Assembly (NCBI GenBank): GCA_003576805.1
Contig: QEVM01000016.1
Coordinates: 1-56,732 of the forward strand
Direction: 5' to 3'
Length of the DNA stretch: 56,732 nt
Source of the DNA: Pseudomonadota bacterium
GTDB lineage: Bacteria; Myxococcota_A; UBA9160; PR03
Part shown: positions 25,656 to 35,321 of the stretch, in pieces
Layout: each line of letters opens with the position of its first letter
Position numbering within the stretch: position 1 is the first letter of the stretch
Program-made: the position numbers and the translations under genes
The notes under the pieces: generated by a model
The model's database searches: none
Told to the model about the DNA's origin: nothing
Seen by the model: only the letters and a program-made list of their open reading frames with translations

Positions 25656-28649
25656 ATGCCCGACTCCCGTGTGCGCCGCGCCGTCCGCACGCTGCTCGGC
25701 GTCGCCGCGCTGCTGGCCGCGTCGGCCGCTCCGCTCGCGGGCGCCGCCGAGCTGCGCATCGAAACGTGCCAATGTCTGCTGCGCGCGGGCGACCGCCTCG
25801 ACGTGCGGCTCGTCGTGGACAATCCGGGACCCAACACGGCCGCGATGCTGATCGCGCTGCACACGCCGAACGACGAGTGGAGCTTCTTCACGGCGGTGGG
25901 GCTGGGCGCGGCGCCGAAGTGGCTGCCGCTGCCGGCGCAGCTCCCGCGCACCGAGGTCGCGCTGCTCGACTTTCCGCTCACGGCCGACAGCCTGCCGTTC
26001 GGCCACTTCCCGCTCGTCGGCCCGTTCCGCTACGAGCTGGTCGCGCTGCTCTACGACGCGGTGACGGGCGCGCCGCTGGCGCCGCTCGCGGCGGGCTTCT
26101 TCGACTTCGAGCCGGCGCCGCCCGCGCCGTCGCCGAGCGGGCCCGGCACGCTGCACCTCTTCGCGCACCAGCACAACGAGCTCGCGTGGCTGGAGCGCGA
26201 GGACGTGTACCTCCCGCTCGGCGCGCAGTTCGTGCGCGACGCGATCGCGCAGGCCGACCGCGATCCCGGCTACCGCTTCGTCGTGGACCAGATGCCGGTG
26301 CTCGAACGCTTCCGCGCCGACTTCCCCGAGCTGGCGCCGCGGCTGCGCGAGCTCTTCGCGGAGGGCGTCGCCGAGCCGAGCGGCGGCTTCCTCGTCGAGA
26401 GCGACCTGAACCTGCTCTCGGGCGAGTCGCTCGCGCGCCAGGCGATCTACGGCCAGCGCCACCTCGAGTCGGTGTGGGGCCGGCGCGCGAGCGGCGCGTG
26501 GCAGCTCGACGCCTTCGGGCATCCGCACCAGATGCCCCAGATCGCGCGCAAGGCGGGCATGGAGACCTACACGCTGGCGCGCGGCGCCGGCGATCCCGCC
26601 GCGCTCGGCGGCAGCGAGTTCCACTGGGAGTCGCCCGACGGCTCGCGCGTGCTCGTGCACGCGATGCCGCACTTCTACCAGATCGCGCGCGAGGTCGGCG
26701 CGACGCCGGACGCGAGCCAGGAGCTGAACGAGCTGTGGGCGCTGCTCGCGCCGGCGGCGTCCACGGCGAACCTGCTCGGGCCGGTCGGCGCGGACGTCGG
26801 CGAGCACGTCTTCAACGCGTTCGTGCCCGAGGCGATCGCGGCCTGGAACGCACAGCAGCAGCCGGGCGTCGCGGCGCGCATGTCGACGCCGAGCGAGTTC
26901 TTCGCGGAGGTGCTCGCGAGCGGCGCGCCGCTCGCCGTCGCGACCGGCGAGCTGCAGAGCGACGCGGACGGGACGCGCGTCTTCCCCGGCGCGTACGCGG
27001 CGCGCATCGAGATCAAGAAGACCAACGCGCGGCTCGAGCAGACGCTGCTCGACGTCGAGAAGCTGGCGACGTGGGCGTCGCTCGAAGGGCGCGCCTATCC
27101 GGAGGCGCTGCTCGAGGCGCAGGGCGTCGCGCTCGCTCTGAACCAGACGCACGACTACCTGCCCGGCACCGGCGTCGACGAGATCTACGAGGACCCCGAC
27201 GACGAGATCGACGACCTCGGCGACCGCTTCGCCGCGATCGACGCCGCGCTCACCGCGGAGCAGGAGGCCGTGCTGGCCGACCTGGCCGGGCGCATCGACA
27301 CCGCGCGTCCGGACGCGGCCCGGCGCGCGGCGCTCGTCGTGTTCAACACGCAGGCGTGGCAACGCCGCGATCTCGCGCGCGTGACGCTCGCGGATCCGGC
27401 CGCGGCGCTCGGGCGCCTCGTCGACGCGACGGGCGCCGAGGTGCCGCACCAGATCCTGGCGGGCGAGGGCGGCGCGCTCGAGATCGCCTTCGTCGCGGAC
27501 GTGCCGCCGATGGGCTGGGCGACGTACTGGCTCGTGCCCGGCGAGCCGGCGCAGTCGCCGGTCGAGGCCGCGGCGCCGCTCGCCGCGCGCGCGCTCGCGC
27601 TCGGCGGCTTCACCGTCGACGTCGCCGCGGACGCGACCGTGACCCAGATCCGGCGCACCGCGACCGGCGAGCCGCTGCTCGCGCCCGGCGCACGCGCCGG
27701 CGACGTCGGCTGGAGCGACGAGGTGTTCGGCAACGCGTACGAGTACGACGAGGTCGGGCTCAACGAGGCGTGGATCTCGAACGGCGCGCAGATCGCCTAC
27801 GTGCTCGAGGGCCCGGTGATGACGCGCGTCTTCGCGCTCGGCAACGTCCCGTGGGCGTCGGTCGCGCTGCGCGAGCTGCGCTTCGTGCCCGCGCTCGAGC
27901 GCATCGAGTTCGAGACGACGCTCTACTGGGCCGACGCCAACCGCAACGTGCGCGTGCGCTTCCCGTTCGCCGCGCCCGCGGGCGCGGCGCGCACCGAGGG
28001 CGTTCCGTACGGCTACGCGGAGCGGCCCGACGGCGACTTCCCGGCGCTCGGCTGGTCCGACGTCGGCAGCGACGCGCGCGGCGTCGCGCTGCTCCAGCGC
28101 GGCCTGTTCGGGCACCGTCTGACGGGCAGCGCGGGCGCGCGCGTGCTCGACGTGACGCTGCTGCGCAGCCTCGACCGCGCCGTCTTCGGCGAGCGGCCGT
28201 CGGTCGCGATGCTGGAGCACGGCGTACACCGCGCGGCGTACGCGCTCGTGCCGCGCGCAGCGAGCTGGCGCGCCGCGCAGGCGCCGCGGCGCGCGGCCGA
28301 GTGGAGCGCGCCGCTGCTCGTGCGCGAGAGCGCGATCCACGCGGCGCCGCTGCCGCCCCAGCGCAGCCATCTCGCGCTCGACGCCGGCTCGAGCGCGATC
28401 GTGACGGTGATGCAGCGCCGCGGGCGCGCGCTCTTCGTGCGGCTCTATGAAACCGAGGGCGCGAGCGCGAGCCACGAGCTCCACTTCCCGACGCTGACCG
28501 CGAGCGCGATCACCGAGACGAACCTGCTCGGCGATCCGCTCGCGGGGCTCGGCGCGGGCAGCCGCGCGACCGTGGACACGGCGCCGCAGGAGATCGTCAC
28601 GATCCGGCTCGGAGGCGTCACCAGCCTGCCCGTCGCGCCCGCGCCCTGA
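25656..28649 (+). CDS. Exported GH38-like alpha-mannosidase
   Basis: A 997-residue secreted protein. After a signal peptide ending near PLAGAAE comes an extra N-terminal domain (about 31-160). The GH38 catalytic part starts at HQHNELAWLE (171-180). Residues 251-270 (LNLLSGESLARQ, YGQRH) match the GH38 core, and WQLDAFGHP (Asp285) supplies the usual nucleophile. THDYLPGTG carries further metal ligands. In the zinc motif HxHxDxAW the Asp is replaced by Glu175. C-terminal beta domains follow the family pattern. It probably trims alpha-linked sugars in the cell wall or polysaccharide. The start ATG is preceded by only a weak ribosome-binding site. Confidence 0.82.
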   Translation: MPDSRVRRAVRTLLGVAALLAASAAPLAGAAELRIETCQCLLRAGDRLDVRLVVDNPGPNTAAMLIALHTPNDEWSFFTAVGLGAAPKWLPLPAQLPRTEVALLDFPLTADSLPFGHFPLVGPFRYELVALLYDAVTGAPLAPLAAGFFDFEPAPPAPSPSGPGTLHLFAHQHNELAWLEREDVYLPLGAQFVRDAIAQADRDPGYRFVVDQMPVLERFRADFPELAPRLRELFAEGVAEPSGGFLVESDLNLLSGESLARQAIYGQRHLESVWGRRASGAWQLDAFGHPHQMPQIARKAGMETYTLARGAGDPAALGGSEFHWESPDGSRVLVHAMPHFYQIAREVGATPDASQELNELWALLAPAASTANLLGPVGADVGEHVFNAFVPEAIAAWNAQQQPGVAARMSTPSEFFAEVLASGAPLAVATGELQSDADGTRVFPGAYAARIEIKKTNARLEQTLLDVEKLATWASLEGRAYPEALLEAQGVALALNQTHDYLPGTGVDEIYEDPDDEIDDLGDRFAAIDAALTAEQEAVLADLAGRIDTARPDAARRAALVVFNTQAWQRRDLARVTLADPAAALGRLVDATGAEVPHQILAGEGGALEIAFVADVPPMGWATYWLVPGEPAQSPVEAAAPLAARALALGGFTVDVAADATVTQIRRTATGEPLLAPGARAGDVGWSDEVFGNAYEYDEVGLNEAWISNGAQIAYVLEGPVMTRVFALGNVPWASVALRELRFVPALERIEFETTLYWADANRNVRVRFPFAAPAGAARTEGVPYGYAERPDGDFPALGWSDVGSDARGVALLQRGLFGHRLTGSAGARVLDVTLLRSLDRAVFGERPSVAMLEHGVHRAAYALVPRAASWRAAQAPRRAAEWSAPLLVRESAIHAAPLPPQRSHLALDAGSSAIVTVMQRRGRALFVRLYETEGASASHELHFPTLTASAITETNLLGDPLAGLGAGSRATVDTAPQEIVTIRLGGVTSLPVAPAP

Positions 28650-28896
28650 CGCCGTCTCGGAAACGTGGCAGGCGGGCGCGTTTCTGCGCAGCGTCTGCCG
28701 CCTCCTTGCTCATGCCCGCGGGGTGTGGCGCCGATCACAGCGGCGCGCGCGCGGCCGCGCCACCTTCGACCGTCGCGAGGCCACTACACGTCAGGCGCCG
28801 GCTTCCGTTACGATGCTCGACCGGCGTGGTCGTTTCAGGATCGTTTTCGAGTCGTGCTGCGGCGAGCTGCTGGAGCGGAGCAGGGGGAAGGGACGG

Positions 28897-29724
28897 ATGA
28901 GCACGATGGGACGGATCGCGCGCAACGTGCGCAACGTGCGCAACCTGCGCAACGTGGGACTGGCCGCACACGCGCTCACGAAGACGGATGCGTTCCGGCT
29001 GCGCGGCCTCGTGGTCGCCGACACGCCGGAGCTGGCGCACGACCCGCTGCCGGCGCGCTTCCTGCGCCGCGCCGTAGACGTCGCGGTCGCGGCCACGATG
29101 CTGATCCTCACCGCGCCGCTGATGCTGGCGATCGCCCTCTGGATCCGGCGCGACTCGCCCGGCCCCGCGCTGTTCTGGCAGGTGCGCATGGGCAAGGACC
29201 GCCGCGTCGGCGCCGCGCCCGGCGACGCGCCGCGCGCCGAGCGCCGCAAGGTCGACATGGCGGGACGCCCGTTCCGCTTCGTCAAGTTCCGCACGATGTA
29301 CGCCGACGCGCGCGAGCGCTTCCCCGAGCTCTACCGCTACGAGTACTCGCCGAGCCAGATGGAGACGATGATCTTCAAGAGCGACGACGACCCGCGCATC
29401 ACGCCGGTCGGCCGCTGGCTGCGCAAGAGCAGCCTCGACGAGCTGCCCAACTTCATCAACCTGCTGCTCGGGCAGGTGACGCTCGTCGGGCCGCGGCCCG
29501 AGATTCCCGAGATGACGCCGTACTACACGGAGACGCAGCGCACCAAGTTCGCCGTCAAGCCCGGTATCACCGGCGCGGCGCAGATCTCCGGACGCGCGCT
29601 GCTCACGTGGAAGGAGACCGTCGCGCTCGACGTCGAGTACGTCGCCAACCGCTCGCTGCGGCGCGACGTCGAGATCCTGATCGGCACGCTGAAGGCGGCG
29701 ATCACGGGGCGCGGGGCGTTCTGA
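28897..29724 (+). CDS. Undecaprenyl-phosphate sugar transferase (WbaP/PglC/WcaJ type)
   Basis: A 275-residue priming enzyme that transfers a sugar phosphate to undecaprenyl phosphate. It has one membrane region (LPARFLRRAVDVAVAATMLILTAPLMLAIA) and the family core: PFRFVKFRTMY, DDDPRITPVGRWLRKSSLDELP, VGPRPEIPE and the C-terminal VKPGITGAAQISGR. The ATG follows AGGGGGAAGGGA. Its N-terminus contains the tandem RN(V/L) repeat described separately. This gene starts lipid-linked repeat-unit assembly of the locus. Confidence 0.92.
   Translation: MSTMGRIARNVRNVRNLRNVGLAAHALTKTDAFRLRGLVVADTPELAHDPLPARFLRRAVDVAVAATMLILTAPLMLAIALWIRRDSPGPALFWQVRMGKDRRVGAAPGDAPRAERRKVDMAGRPFRFVKFRTMYADARERFPELYRYEYSPSQMETMIFKSDDDPRITPVGRWLRKSSLDELPNFINLLLGQVTLVGPRPEIPEMTPYYTETQRTKFAVKPGITGAAQISGRALLTWKETVALDVEYVANRSLRRDVEILIGTLKAAITGRGAF
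28921..28956 (+). repeat. Four tandem 9-bp units in the sugar transferase N-terminus
   Basis: Four copies of cgcaac(g/c)tg lie in frame and encode (RN[VL])x4 near the start of the sugar transferase. Changes in copy number would not shift the frame but would alter the positively charged N-terminus. Confidence 0.75.
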
Positions 29725-30648
29725 TTGGGCGCCTCGCCTTCGAGCGCGGAGCCTCGCCTCTCCATCCTGATCGTGAACTACAACGGCGGCGCGCTGCTCG
29801 ATCGCTGCCTCCAGTCCCTGCGCGACGCCGCGCCGGCATGCGCCGTCGAGACGATCCTCGTCGACAACGCATCCACCGACGGCAGCGGCGAGCGCGCGGC
29901 CCACGACTTCCCCGAGGTGCGCGTCGTGCGCAACGCGGAGAACGTCGGCCTCTCGAAGGCGTTCAACCAGGCGCTCGCGCAGGCGCGCGGCGAGTTCCTG
30001 CTCTCGCTCGACAACGACACGCGCGTCCAGCCCGGCGCGCTGCAGGGGATGATGGACGCGCTCGCGGACCCGCGCGTCGGCGCGGCGGGTGGCATGCTGC
30101 TCAATCCCGACATGACGCCGCAGAAGACGGCGCGCAACTTCCCCAGCGCGCTGAACGCGGTCTTCGGGCGCCGCTCGTTCGTGACGCGCGTGTGGCCCGA
30201 CAATCCCGTCTCGCGCCGCTACCTGATGGAAGACCAGCTCGAGTCCGGCACCCAGCCGTACAGCGTCGGCTGGGTCTCGACCGCGGCGCTGATGGTGCGC
30301 CGCGACGTCGTCCAGCGCGTCGGCGGGCTCGACGAGGGCTTCTTCGTCTACTGGACCGACGCGGACTGGTGCGCGCGCATCCGCGCGGCCGGCTACGACA
30401 TCCGCGCGGTGCCCGGCGCGAACGTCATCCACGACGAGAACCTGAAGGGCAAGCGCCGCGCGCGCCGCAGCACGCGCATGATGGTGGACTTCCACAAGGG
30501 CGCGTACCGCTACTACCGCAAGCACCGGGCGTCGTCGCCGTGGAACCCGATGGCGCTGGTGGCCCTCGTGGGGCTCTCCGCGCGCGCCGGAACGCTGATC
30601 GCCTGGGACTACGTGCGCACCCTCCGCCCGACCCGCGATCGCGCTTGA
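29725..30648 (+). CDS. Family 2 glycosyltransferase (rhamnosyltransferase-like)
   Basis: A 307-residue GT-A enzyme starting at TTG directly after the sugar transferase stop. Motifs: SILIVNYNGGALLDRCL, VDNASTDGSGE, ENVGLSKAFNQAL, LSLDNDT (metal-binding DxD) and GFFVYWTDADWCARI. The pattern is that of WbbL-like rhamnosyltransferases. It adds a sugar to the lipid-linked intermediate. It is the last plus-strand gene of the block and converges with the radical SAM gene 28 bp away. Confidence 0.87.
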   Translation: MGASPSSAEPRLSILIVNYNGGALLDRCLQSLRDAAPACAVETILVDNASTDGSGERAAHDFPEVRVVRNAENVGLSKAFNQALAQARGEFLLSLDNDTRVQPGALQGMMDALADPRVGAAGGMLLNPDMTPQKTARNFPSALNAVFGRRSFVTRVWPDNPVSRRYLMEDQLESGTQPYSVGWVSTAALMVRRDVVQRVGGLDEGFFVYWTDADWCARIRAAGYDIRAVPGANVIHDENLKGKRRARRSTRMMVDFHKGAYRYYRKHRASSPWNPMALVALVGLSARAGTLIAWDYVRTLRPTRDRA

Positions 30649-30676
30649 GCGGATCGCTCGAAGGCGGCTGGGCGAA

Positions 30677-31804
30677 TCACGGGAGCTGCTTCGGCCACTG
30701 CGGCGGAGGCGTGCGCTTCTCGAACCAGTCGCAGCGGTCGCAGACGGTGGGCGTCGTGACGGCGCCGCCGTGGCGGAACTGGGCGCGCGCCGAGCGGTAC
30801 TTCTCGTTGTTCCAGATCTGGTCGAAGTCCTGCTCGAGCAGGCGTCCGAAGTCGTTGTGCTCGCCGGAGACGATGCAGCACGGCGCCGTGCCGCCGTCCG
30901 GGTTCACCGTGAACGAGCGATACAGGTAGAAGCACGCCGTCTTCACGGGCTCGTCGTAGTCGCCGCCCTCGCCGCCGCCCGTCGACACGAACCACTCCTT
31001 GCGCAGCTCGTCGTGGTTGGTCGCCTCGAAGGGCACGCCGGGCGGGATCATGCGGAAGCGGTCCACGCCGATCTCGTGCGCGAGCCGCCGCGCGGCCTCC
31101 GCCTCGTGCGCGTTGTGGCGGAACACGATGAACTGCCACTCGATGGCGGGCGTGCGGCTGCCCGTCTTTCGCTTGTACTCGACGAGCGCGCGCGCGTTCT
31201 CGAGCACGACGTCGAGCTTGCCGCGCACCCGGTAGCGCGCGTAGGTCTCCTGCGTCGCGCCGTCGATCGAGAGCGTCAGGTTCTCGAGCCCGCTGTCGAC
31301 GATGCCCTCGATCGCGCCGTTCGAGACGTCGTTCAGGTTCGCGCTCATGCAGGTCGCGAGGTTCTTCGAGCGCGCATAGCGGATCATGTCCCAGATGTGC
31401 GGGTGCAGGATCGACTCGCCCCAGTTGTAGAGGTTCACCTCGTACGCCCAGGGCGCGAGCACGTCGATGGCCCGCGTGAAGGTCTCCCACGGCATCATCT
31501 GGCCCTTGCGGCCGCCTTGTCCCAGACCGGTGGGGCAGAGCGGGCAGCGCAGGTTGCACACGTTGGTGGGATCGACGATCAGCACGTACGGCCGGCCGTG
31601 CACGACGGTGCGGCGCAGCCGGTACTCGGCCTCGACGAGCAGCAGGTTCCAGAGCTTGCGCGGCGTCGAGTGGCGCAGCAGCGAGTTGAGGTGGCGCGAC
31701 GTGCGCGTGTACTGCGGCACCGAGCGCAGCGCCTCGAGCACGCGGCTCCCCGCCGACGGTCCGGGCGTCGCCGGCGCCCGCTCCGGTGCGGTCGGGGCGG
31801 TCAT
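30677..31804 (-). CDS. Radical SAM protein with SPASM-type C-terminus
   Basis: A 375-residue protein with the cluster motif CNLRCPLC (C-x3-C-x2-C). NLYNWGESILHPH, SANLNDVSNG and LTLSIDGATQETYARYR are typical of the radical SAM barrel. Cysteines near the C-terminus (CFYLYRSF, APCCIVSG, CDRCDWF) form a SPASM-like auxiliary cluster domain. Such proteins modify peptides or sugars; several occur in polysaccharide loci as sugar-tailoring enzymes. The ATG overlaps the epimerase stop (ATGA). It is the last gene of the eight-gene minus-strand operon. Confidence 0.83.
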   Translation of the reverse strand: MTAPTAPERAPATPGPSAGSRVLEALRSVPQYTRTSRHLNSLLRHSTPRKLWNLLLVEAEYRLRRTVVHGRPYVLIVDPTNVCNLRCPLCPTGLGQGGRKGQMMPWETFTRAIDVLAPWAYEVNLYNWGESILHPHIWDMIRYARSKNLATCMSANLNDVSNGAIEGIVDSGLENLTLSIDGATQETYARYRVRGKLDVVLENARALVEYKRKTGSRTPAIEWQFIVFRHNAHEAEAARRLAHEIGVDRFRMIPPGVPFEATNHDELRKEWFVSTGGGEGGDYDEPVKTACFYLYRSFTVNPDGGTAPCCIVSGEHNDFGRLLEQDFDQIWNNEKYRSARAQFRHGGAVTTPTVCDRCDWFEKRTPPPQWPKQLP

Positions 31805-32739
31805 GCGCGCCTCGCGATCGCGGCGACGACTTCGCCGATCGCCTCGTCGAAGCTGCGCCGGGGCGCGTAGCCGAGCTGCTGGCGGGCCTTCGTCACGTCC
31901 GCGACGGAGTAGCGCAGCTCGCCCGGCACGGCGTCCGCGTAGGTGGGATCGAAGGGGCGCCCGAGCTCCTTCGCGATGCGCGCGAGCACCTGGTTGACCG
32001 ACGTCGCGACGCCCGAGCCGATGTTGTAGGTCTCGCCCGTCGTTGCGCCGTCCATCGCGCACAGGAAGCCGCGCACCACGTCGTCCACGTGCACGAAGTC
32101 GCGGCACTGCTCGCCGTCGCCGTAGATCGTGGCGCGCTCGCCCGCGCGCAGCTTGTTCACGAAGATCGTGACGACGCCCACGTAGGGGCTGAGCGCCTGG
32201 CCCGGCCCGAAGGTGTTGAAGAGCCGCACGCAGGCGCTGCCGATGCCGCGCTGCCCGCACATCAGGTGCACGAGCGACTCGGAGGCGAGCTTCGAGATGC
32301 CGTACGGCGAGACCGGCACCGTGGGGTGGCGCTCGTCGATCGGCGCCGGCGAGGGCGCGTCCGCGTAGACCGCCATCGAAGAGGTCGTGACGAAGCGCCG
32401 GACGCCCGCCGCCCGGGCGGCGGCGCGCAGCACGCTCGCCGTGCCCGCGACGTTCACCTGCGTGTCCTCGACCACGAAGTCGAAGGACGAGCGGATCGCG
32501 ACGCGCGCCGCGAGGTGGAACACCACGTCGCAGTCCGCGGTCGCGCCCTGCGCGACCTCCGGGTCGATCACGTCGCCGACGACGAGCTTCGCGCCGTTCG
32601 GCACGTTCTCGCGCCGGCCCACCGAGAGGTCGTCGAGCACGGTCACGGCGAGGCCGCGGCCGAGCAGCGCGCGCACCAGGTGCGTGCCGATGAAGCCCGC
32701 GCCGCCGGTGACGAGCGCGTGCCGGAACGTCTCAGCCAT
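31801..32739 (-). CDS. NAD-dependent sugar epimerase/dehydratase
   Basis: A 312-residue extended short-chain dehydrogenase. The Rossmann motif is TGGAGFIGTHL and the active site is Ser (TTSSMAVYAD) and YGISK (Tyr-x3-Lys). LFNTFGPGQ and the DFVHVDDVV region are family hallmarks of UDP-hexose 4-epimerases and dTDP-glucose dehydratases. It makes an activated sugar for the polysaccharide. Its start overlaps the upstream nucleotidyltransferase by 8 bp and its stop overlaps the radical SAM start by 4. Confidence 0.88.
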   Translation of the reverse strand: MAETFRHALVTGGAGFIGTHLVRALLGRGLAVTVLDDLSVGRRENVPNGAKLVVGDVIDPEVAQGATADCDVVFHLAARVAIRSSFDFVVEDTQVNVAGTASVLRAAARAAGVRRFVTTSSMAVYADAPSPAPIDERHPTVPVSPYGISKLASESLVHLMCGQRGIGSACVRLFNTFGPGQALSPYVGVVTIFVNKLRAGERATIYGDGEQCRDFVHVDDVVRGFLCAMDGATTGETYNIGSGVATSVNQVLARIAKELGRPFDPTYADAVPGELRYSVADVTKARQQLGYAPRRSFDEAIGEVVAAIARRA

Positions 32740-33730
32740 TCGCTTCGTCTCCCGGCATGGGCGGATCGCAGCGCACCGTCGCGATCGGCGTCACGACCGC
32801 GTGGTCGATGGCGTGCCGCGTCTTGACCTCGCTCTCGCTGAAGATCACCGAGCTGCGGATCTCGATCGGCTCGTCGATCGTCACGTACGAGCCGACGATC
32901 GAGTTCTCGATCTTGGCGCCGGGGTGGATGCGGCAGTCCTCGCCGATCAGGCTGCTGCGGCCCATCGCCGCCAGGTGGCGCAGGTTCACCGCCAGCACGT
33001 CGCTCGGCGACGTCACGTTCACGTCGTCGTCGATCACCGCGGCGGGCCGCACCGGCTCGCCGTCGTCGATCAGCACCTGGATGGCGTCCGTGATCTCGTA
33101 CTCGTCGCGCATCGCCGAGCGCGGCGTGCGCCGGATCGCGTCGAACATGGTGAGGTCGAACAGGTAGAGGCCGACGCCCTTCAGCTTGTTCTTCGCGTAG
33201 CGCGGCTTCTCGACGACGCGCTTCACGTAGCCGCGCTCGTCGAGCGCGATCGAGAAGTTGCGCCGGATCGCCTCCGGGTCGTTCTCCTCCTTGGTCGCGA
33301 GCACGGCGCCGCCTCCCTGCTCGCGGAACAGCTCGAACATCGGCGAGAGGTCGCGCGCCTCGAAGAAGATGTCGCCGAGGAAGAGCAGGAACGGGCGGTC
33401 GATCATGCGCTCGAGGCAGCCCACCGCGTGCGCGATGCCGAGCATCTTCTTCTGCTCGACGTAGCGCAGCCGCACGCCGAGCTGGCGGCCGTCGCCGAGC
33501 ACCTTGGTGATCTCGAAGCCGCGGTGCCCGATCAGCACCACGATCTCGTCGATCCCGATCGAGCGCATCAGCTCGATCTGGTACTGGATGAGCGGCTTGT
33601 TGCACACGGGCAGGATGGGCTTGGGATAGCGGTCGCTGAACGGCGCCATGCGGCTGCCGGCGCCCGCGGCGAGGATCACGCCCACGTACGGCCGTTTCTC
33701 GGCTGCGGCTCGGCGTTCGGTCCCGGTCAT
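32732..33730 (-). CDS. Sugar nucleotidyltransferase with left-handed beta-helix tail
   Basis: A 332-residue enzyme of the nucleotide-sugar pyrophosphorylase family. The signature is ILAAGAGSRMAPFSDRYPKP, with LPVCNKPLIQYQIELM after it, and FLLFLGDIFF supplies the metal-binding Asp. The C-terminal part (SSLIGEDCRIHPGAKIENS) is a short GlmU/GlgC-like beta-helix. It probably makes an NDP-hexose used by the epimerase next in the operon. GAGGAG at the right spacing precedes the ATG. Confidence 0.87.
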   Translation of the reverse strand: MTGTERRAAAEKRPYVGVILAAGAGSRMAPFSDRYPKPILPVCNKPLIQYQIELMRSIGIDEIVVLIGHRGFEITKVLGDGRQLGVRLRYVEQKKMLGIAHAVGCLERMIDRPFLLFLGDIFFEARDLSPMFELFREQGGGAVLATKEENDPEAIRRNFSIALDERGYVKRVVEKPRYAKNKLKGVGLYLFDLTMFDAIRRTPRSAMRDEYEITDAIQVLIDDGEPVRPAAVIDDDVNVTSPSDVLAVNLRHLAAMGRSSLIGEDCRIHPGAKIENSIVGSYVTIDEPIEIRSSVIFSESEVKTRHAIDHAVVTPIATVRCDPPMPGDEANG

Positions 33731-33786
33731 GTCTCTCTCCTCTGCTCGCATGCAGCGCCCACGGGTGAGTGCCCGTTCGGGGCGGA

Positions 33787-35277
33787 TCAGGTCGCGGCCA
33801 TCGGCCTCGCGGCCGCCGGCGCCTCGCCCGCCTCGCGCGAGAGGCGCAGCAGGACGGGCGCGAGCGCCAGCAGGAACCACACGTTCTTGAAGCCGATGCG
33901 CATGAAGTCGATGGTCAGGCCCGCGAGCAGCCACATCGCGAAGCCGATCAGCAGCGCCTCGCACAGGATCGCCATCTCGCGCTCGCCGCGCGCGCGGAAG
34001 CGGCGCGCCGCGCCCGCGTAGCTGCGCGCCGTGCGCACCAGGAACCACAGCAGCGCGACGAGGCCCGGAATGCCGAGCTCGAGCGCGACCTGCAGGTACC
34101 CGTTGTGCACGGTGATGATCGTCTCCTTGTCCGGGTAGTCGTAGTAATCGAAGATCCGGTACGTCGTCTCCATCCCCATGCCGTTGAGCGGATGGTCGGC
34201 GAAGGCGCGCAGGCCGGCCTCGTAGAGGTCGAGCCGGTGGCGCAGCGACTCGCTGCCCGCGACCGTGTAGCTGCGCGCGGAGAAGACGCGCTCGATCAGC
34301 GACTCGGGCAGCACGAAGTAGACCGCGATCGCCGCGATCAGCGCGCCGGCCAGGTGCAGCGGCGTGATGCGCACGATCCGGCGCAGCGCGACCAGCCCGA
34401 ACGAGAGCCCGAACAGCAGCAGCCCGGTGCGCGAGTACGTGACGAGGTTCCCGCCCAGCGTGATCGCGGCCGCCGCGAGCACCAGCGCCTGCTGCCAGCG
34501 CCGCCGCAGGAAGAGCAGGCCCGCCAGCAGCGGCGGCAGGATCACGGCCGTGTTCACGGCGTTCAGGATCGCGTGGTAGGTGACGCCCGAGCTGCGCGCG
34601 ACGGTGCCGTAGCGGCCCGCGTCGAGGCGGTGCTTCTCGACGCCGAAGGTCTGCGCGCCCGAGTCCTCCCAGCCGGTGCGGTTCTCGAACGTGAACGACG
34701 GCAGGTAGCGCTGCGCCACCGCGAAGCCGAACGTCAGCACGCTCACCGTGACCAGCACGCCGATCGCGCGGCGCAGCTGCTGGCGCGTCCGCACCAGGTT
34801 CACGACGACGAGGTAGAACAGGATCGACGTCCCGAAGCGGATCGCGGCCTGGTAGCCGAGCTCGAACTCGCGCGTGTCGAGCAGGCTCAGCACGCCGAAG
34901 CCGAGGTAGGCGCACAGCAGCGTCAGCTCGGGCGCCCACACGAAGCGCAGCCGGCGCATCGCGAGCTGCAGCACCCAGGCGCCGAGCGTGAGCAGCGCCG
35001 CCAGCTTCGCGAGCGAGAGGTTGATGTGCGCGAGCAGGTCGGCGATCCGGCCCGCGGCGTCGAGCGGCACGGTCGCGGCGAGCAGGTACACGCCGAGGAT
35101 CGGGTGCAGCACCACGACGCCCGCGACGACGAGCCCGACCGCGCCGGCGGCCATCAACTTCCACTTGTCGATCGCGAGCAGCGCCGAGAGCGCGATGCCC
35201 ATCCCCGCCAGCGCCCAGGGCAGCGGCTGGGACCAGCGCAGCTCGCGGAAGTGGGGCTGGGAGGTGGGTGCCGACAT
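33787..35277 (-). CDS. O-antigen ligase/polymerase (Wzy/WaaL family)
   Basis: A 496-residue membrane protein with about 11-12 hydrophobic segments. The conserved periplasmic loop of the Wzy_C family contains FADHPLNGMGMETTYR and HNGYLQVALELGIPG. It either polymerises repeat units or ligates the chain to an acceptor; in a Wzx/Wzz operon the polymerase role is more likely. It lies between a GT4 gene and the nucleotidyltransferase on the same strand. Confidence 0.85.
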   Translation of the reverse strand: MSAPTSQPHFRELRWSQPLPWALAGMGIALSALLAIDKWKLMAAGAVGLVVAGVVVLHPILGVYLLAATVPLDAAGRIADLLAHINLSLAKLAALLTLGAWVLQLAMRRLRFVWAPELTLLCAYLGFGVLSLLDTREFELGYQAAIRFGTSILFYLVVVNLVRTRQQLRRAIGVLVTVSVLTFGFAVAQRYLPSFTFENRTGWEDSGAQTFGVEKHRLDAGRYGTVARSSGVTYHAILNAVNTAVILPPLLAGLLFLRRRWQQALVLAAAAITLGGNLVTYSRTGLLLFGLSFGLVALRRIVRITPLHLAGALIAAIAVYFVLPESLIERVFSARSYTVAGSESLRHRLDLYEAGLRAFADHPLNGMGMETTYRIFDYYDYPDKETIITVHNGYLQVALELGIPGLVALLWFLVRTARSYAGAARRFRARGEREMAILCEALLIGFAMWLLAGLTIDFMRIGFKNVWFLLALAPVLLRLSREAGEAPAAARPMAAT

Positions 35278-35292
35278 GGTCTCGTTCTCTTG

Positions 35293-35321
35293 GACTTCGC
35301 TCGCCTACGGCTCGCTGCGCG
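35293..35321 (+). repeat. Dispersed 29-bp repeat, copy 1
   Basis: The sequence gacttcgctcgcctacggct continues as cgctgcgcg and spans the stop codon of the GT4 gene. It matches 55199-55227 at 28 of 29 positions, 20 kb away. Its core GCTCGCC-n3-GGCTCGCT also occurs inverted in both copies of the repeat near 42300. Confidence 0.6.

Noticed and set aside
33761..33776. ACGGG/CCCGT hairpin after the Wzy-type gene
   Set aside because: Only 5 bp, no T-tract, and the next gene of the operon starts within 60 bp, so a terminator is unlikely.
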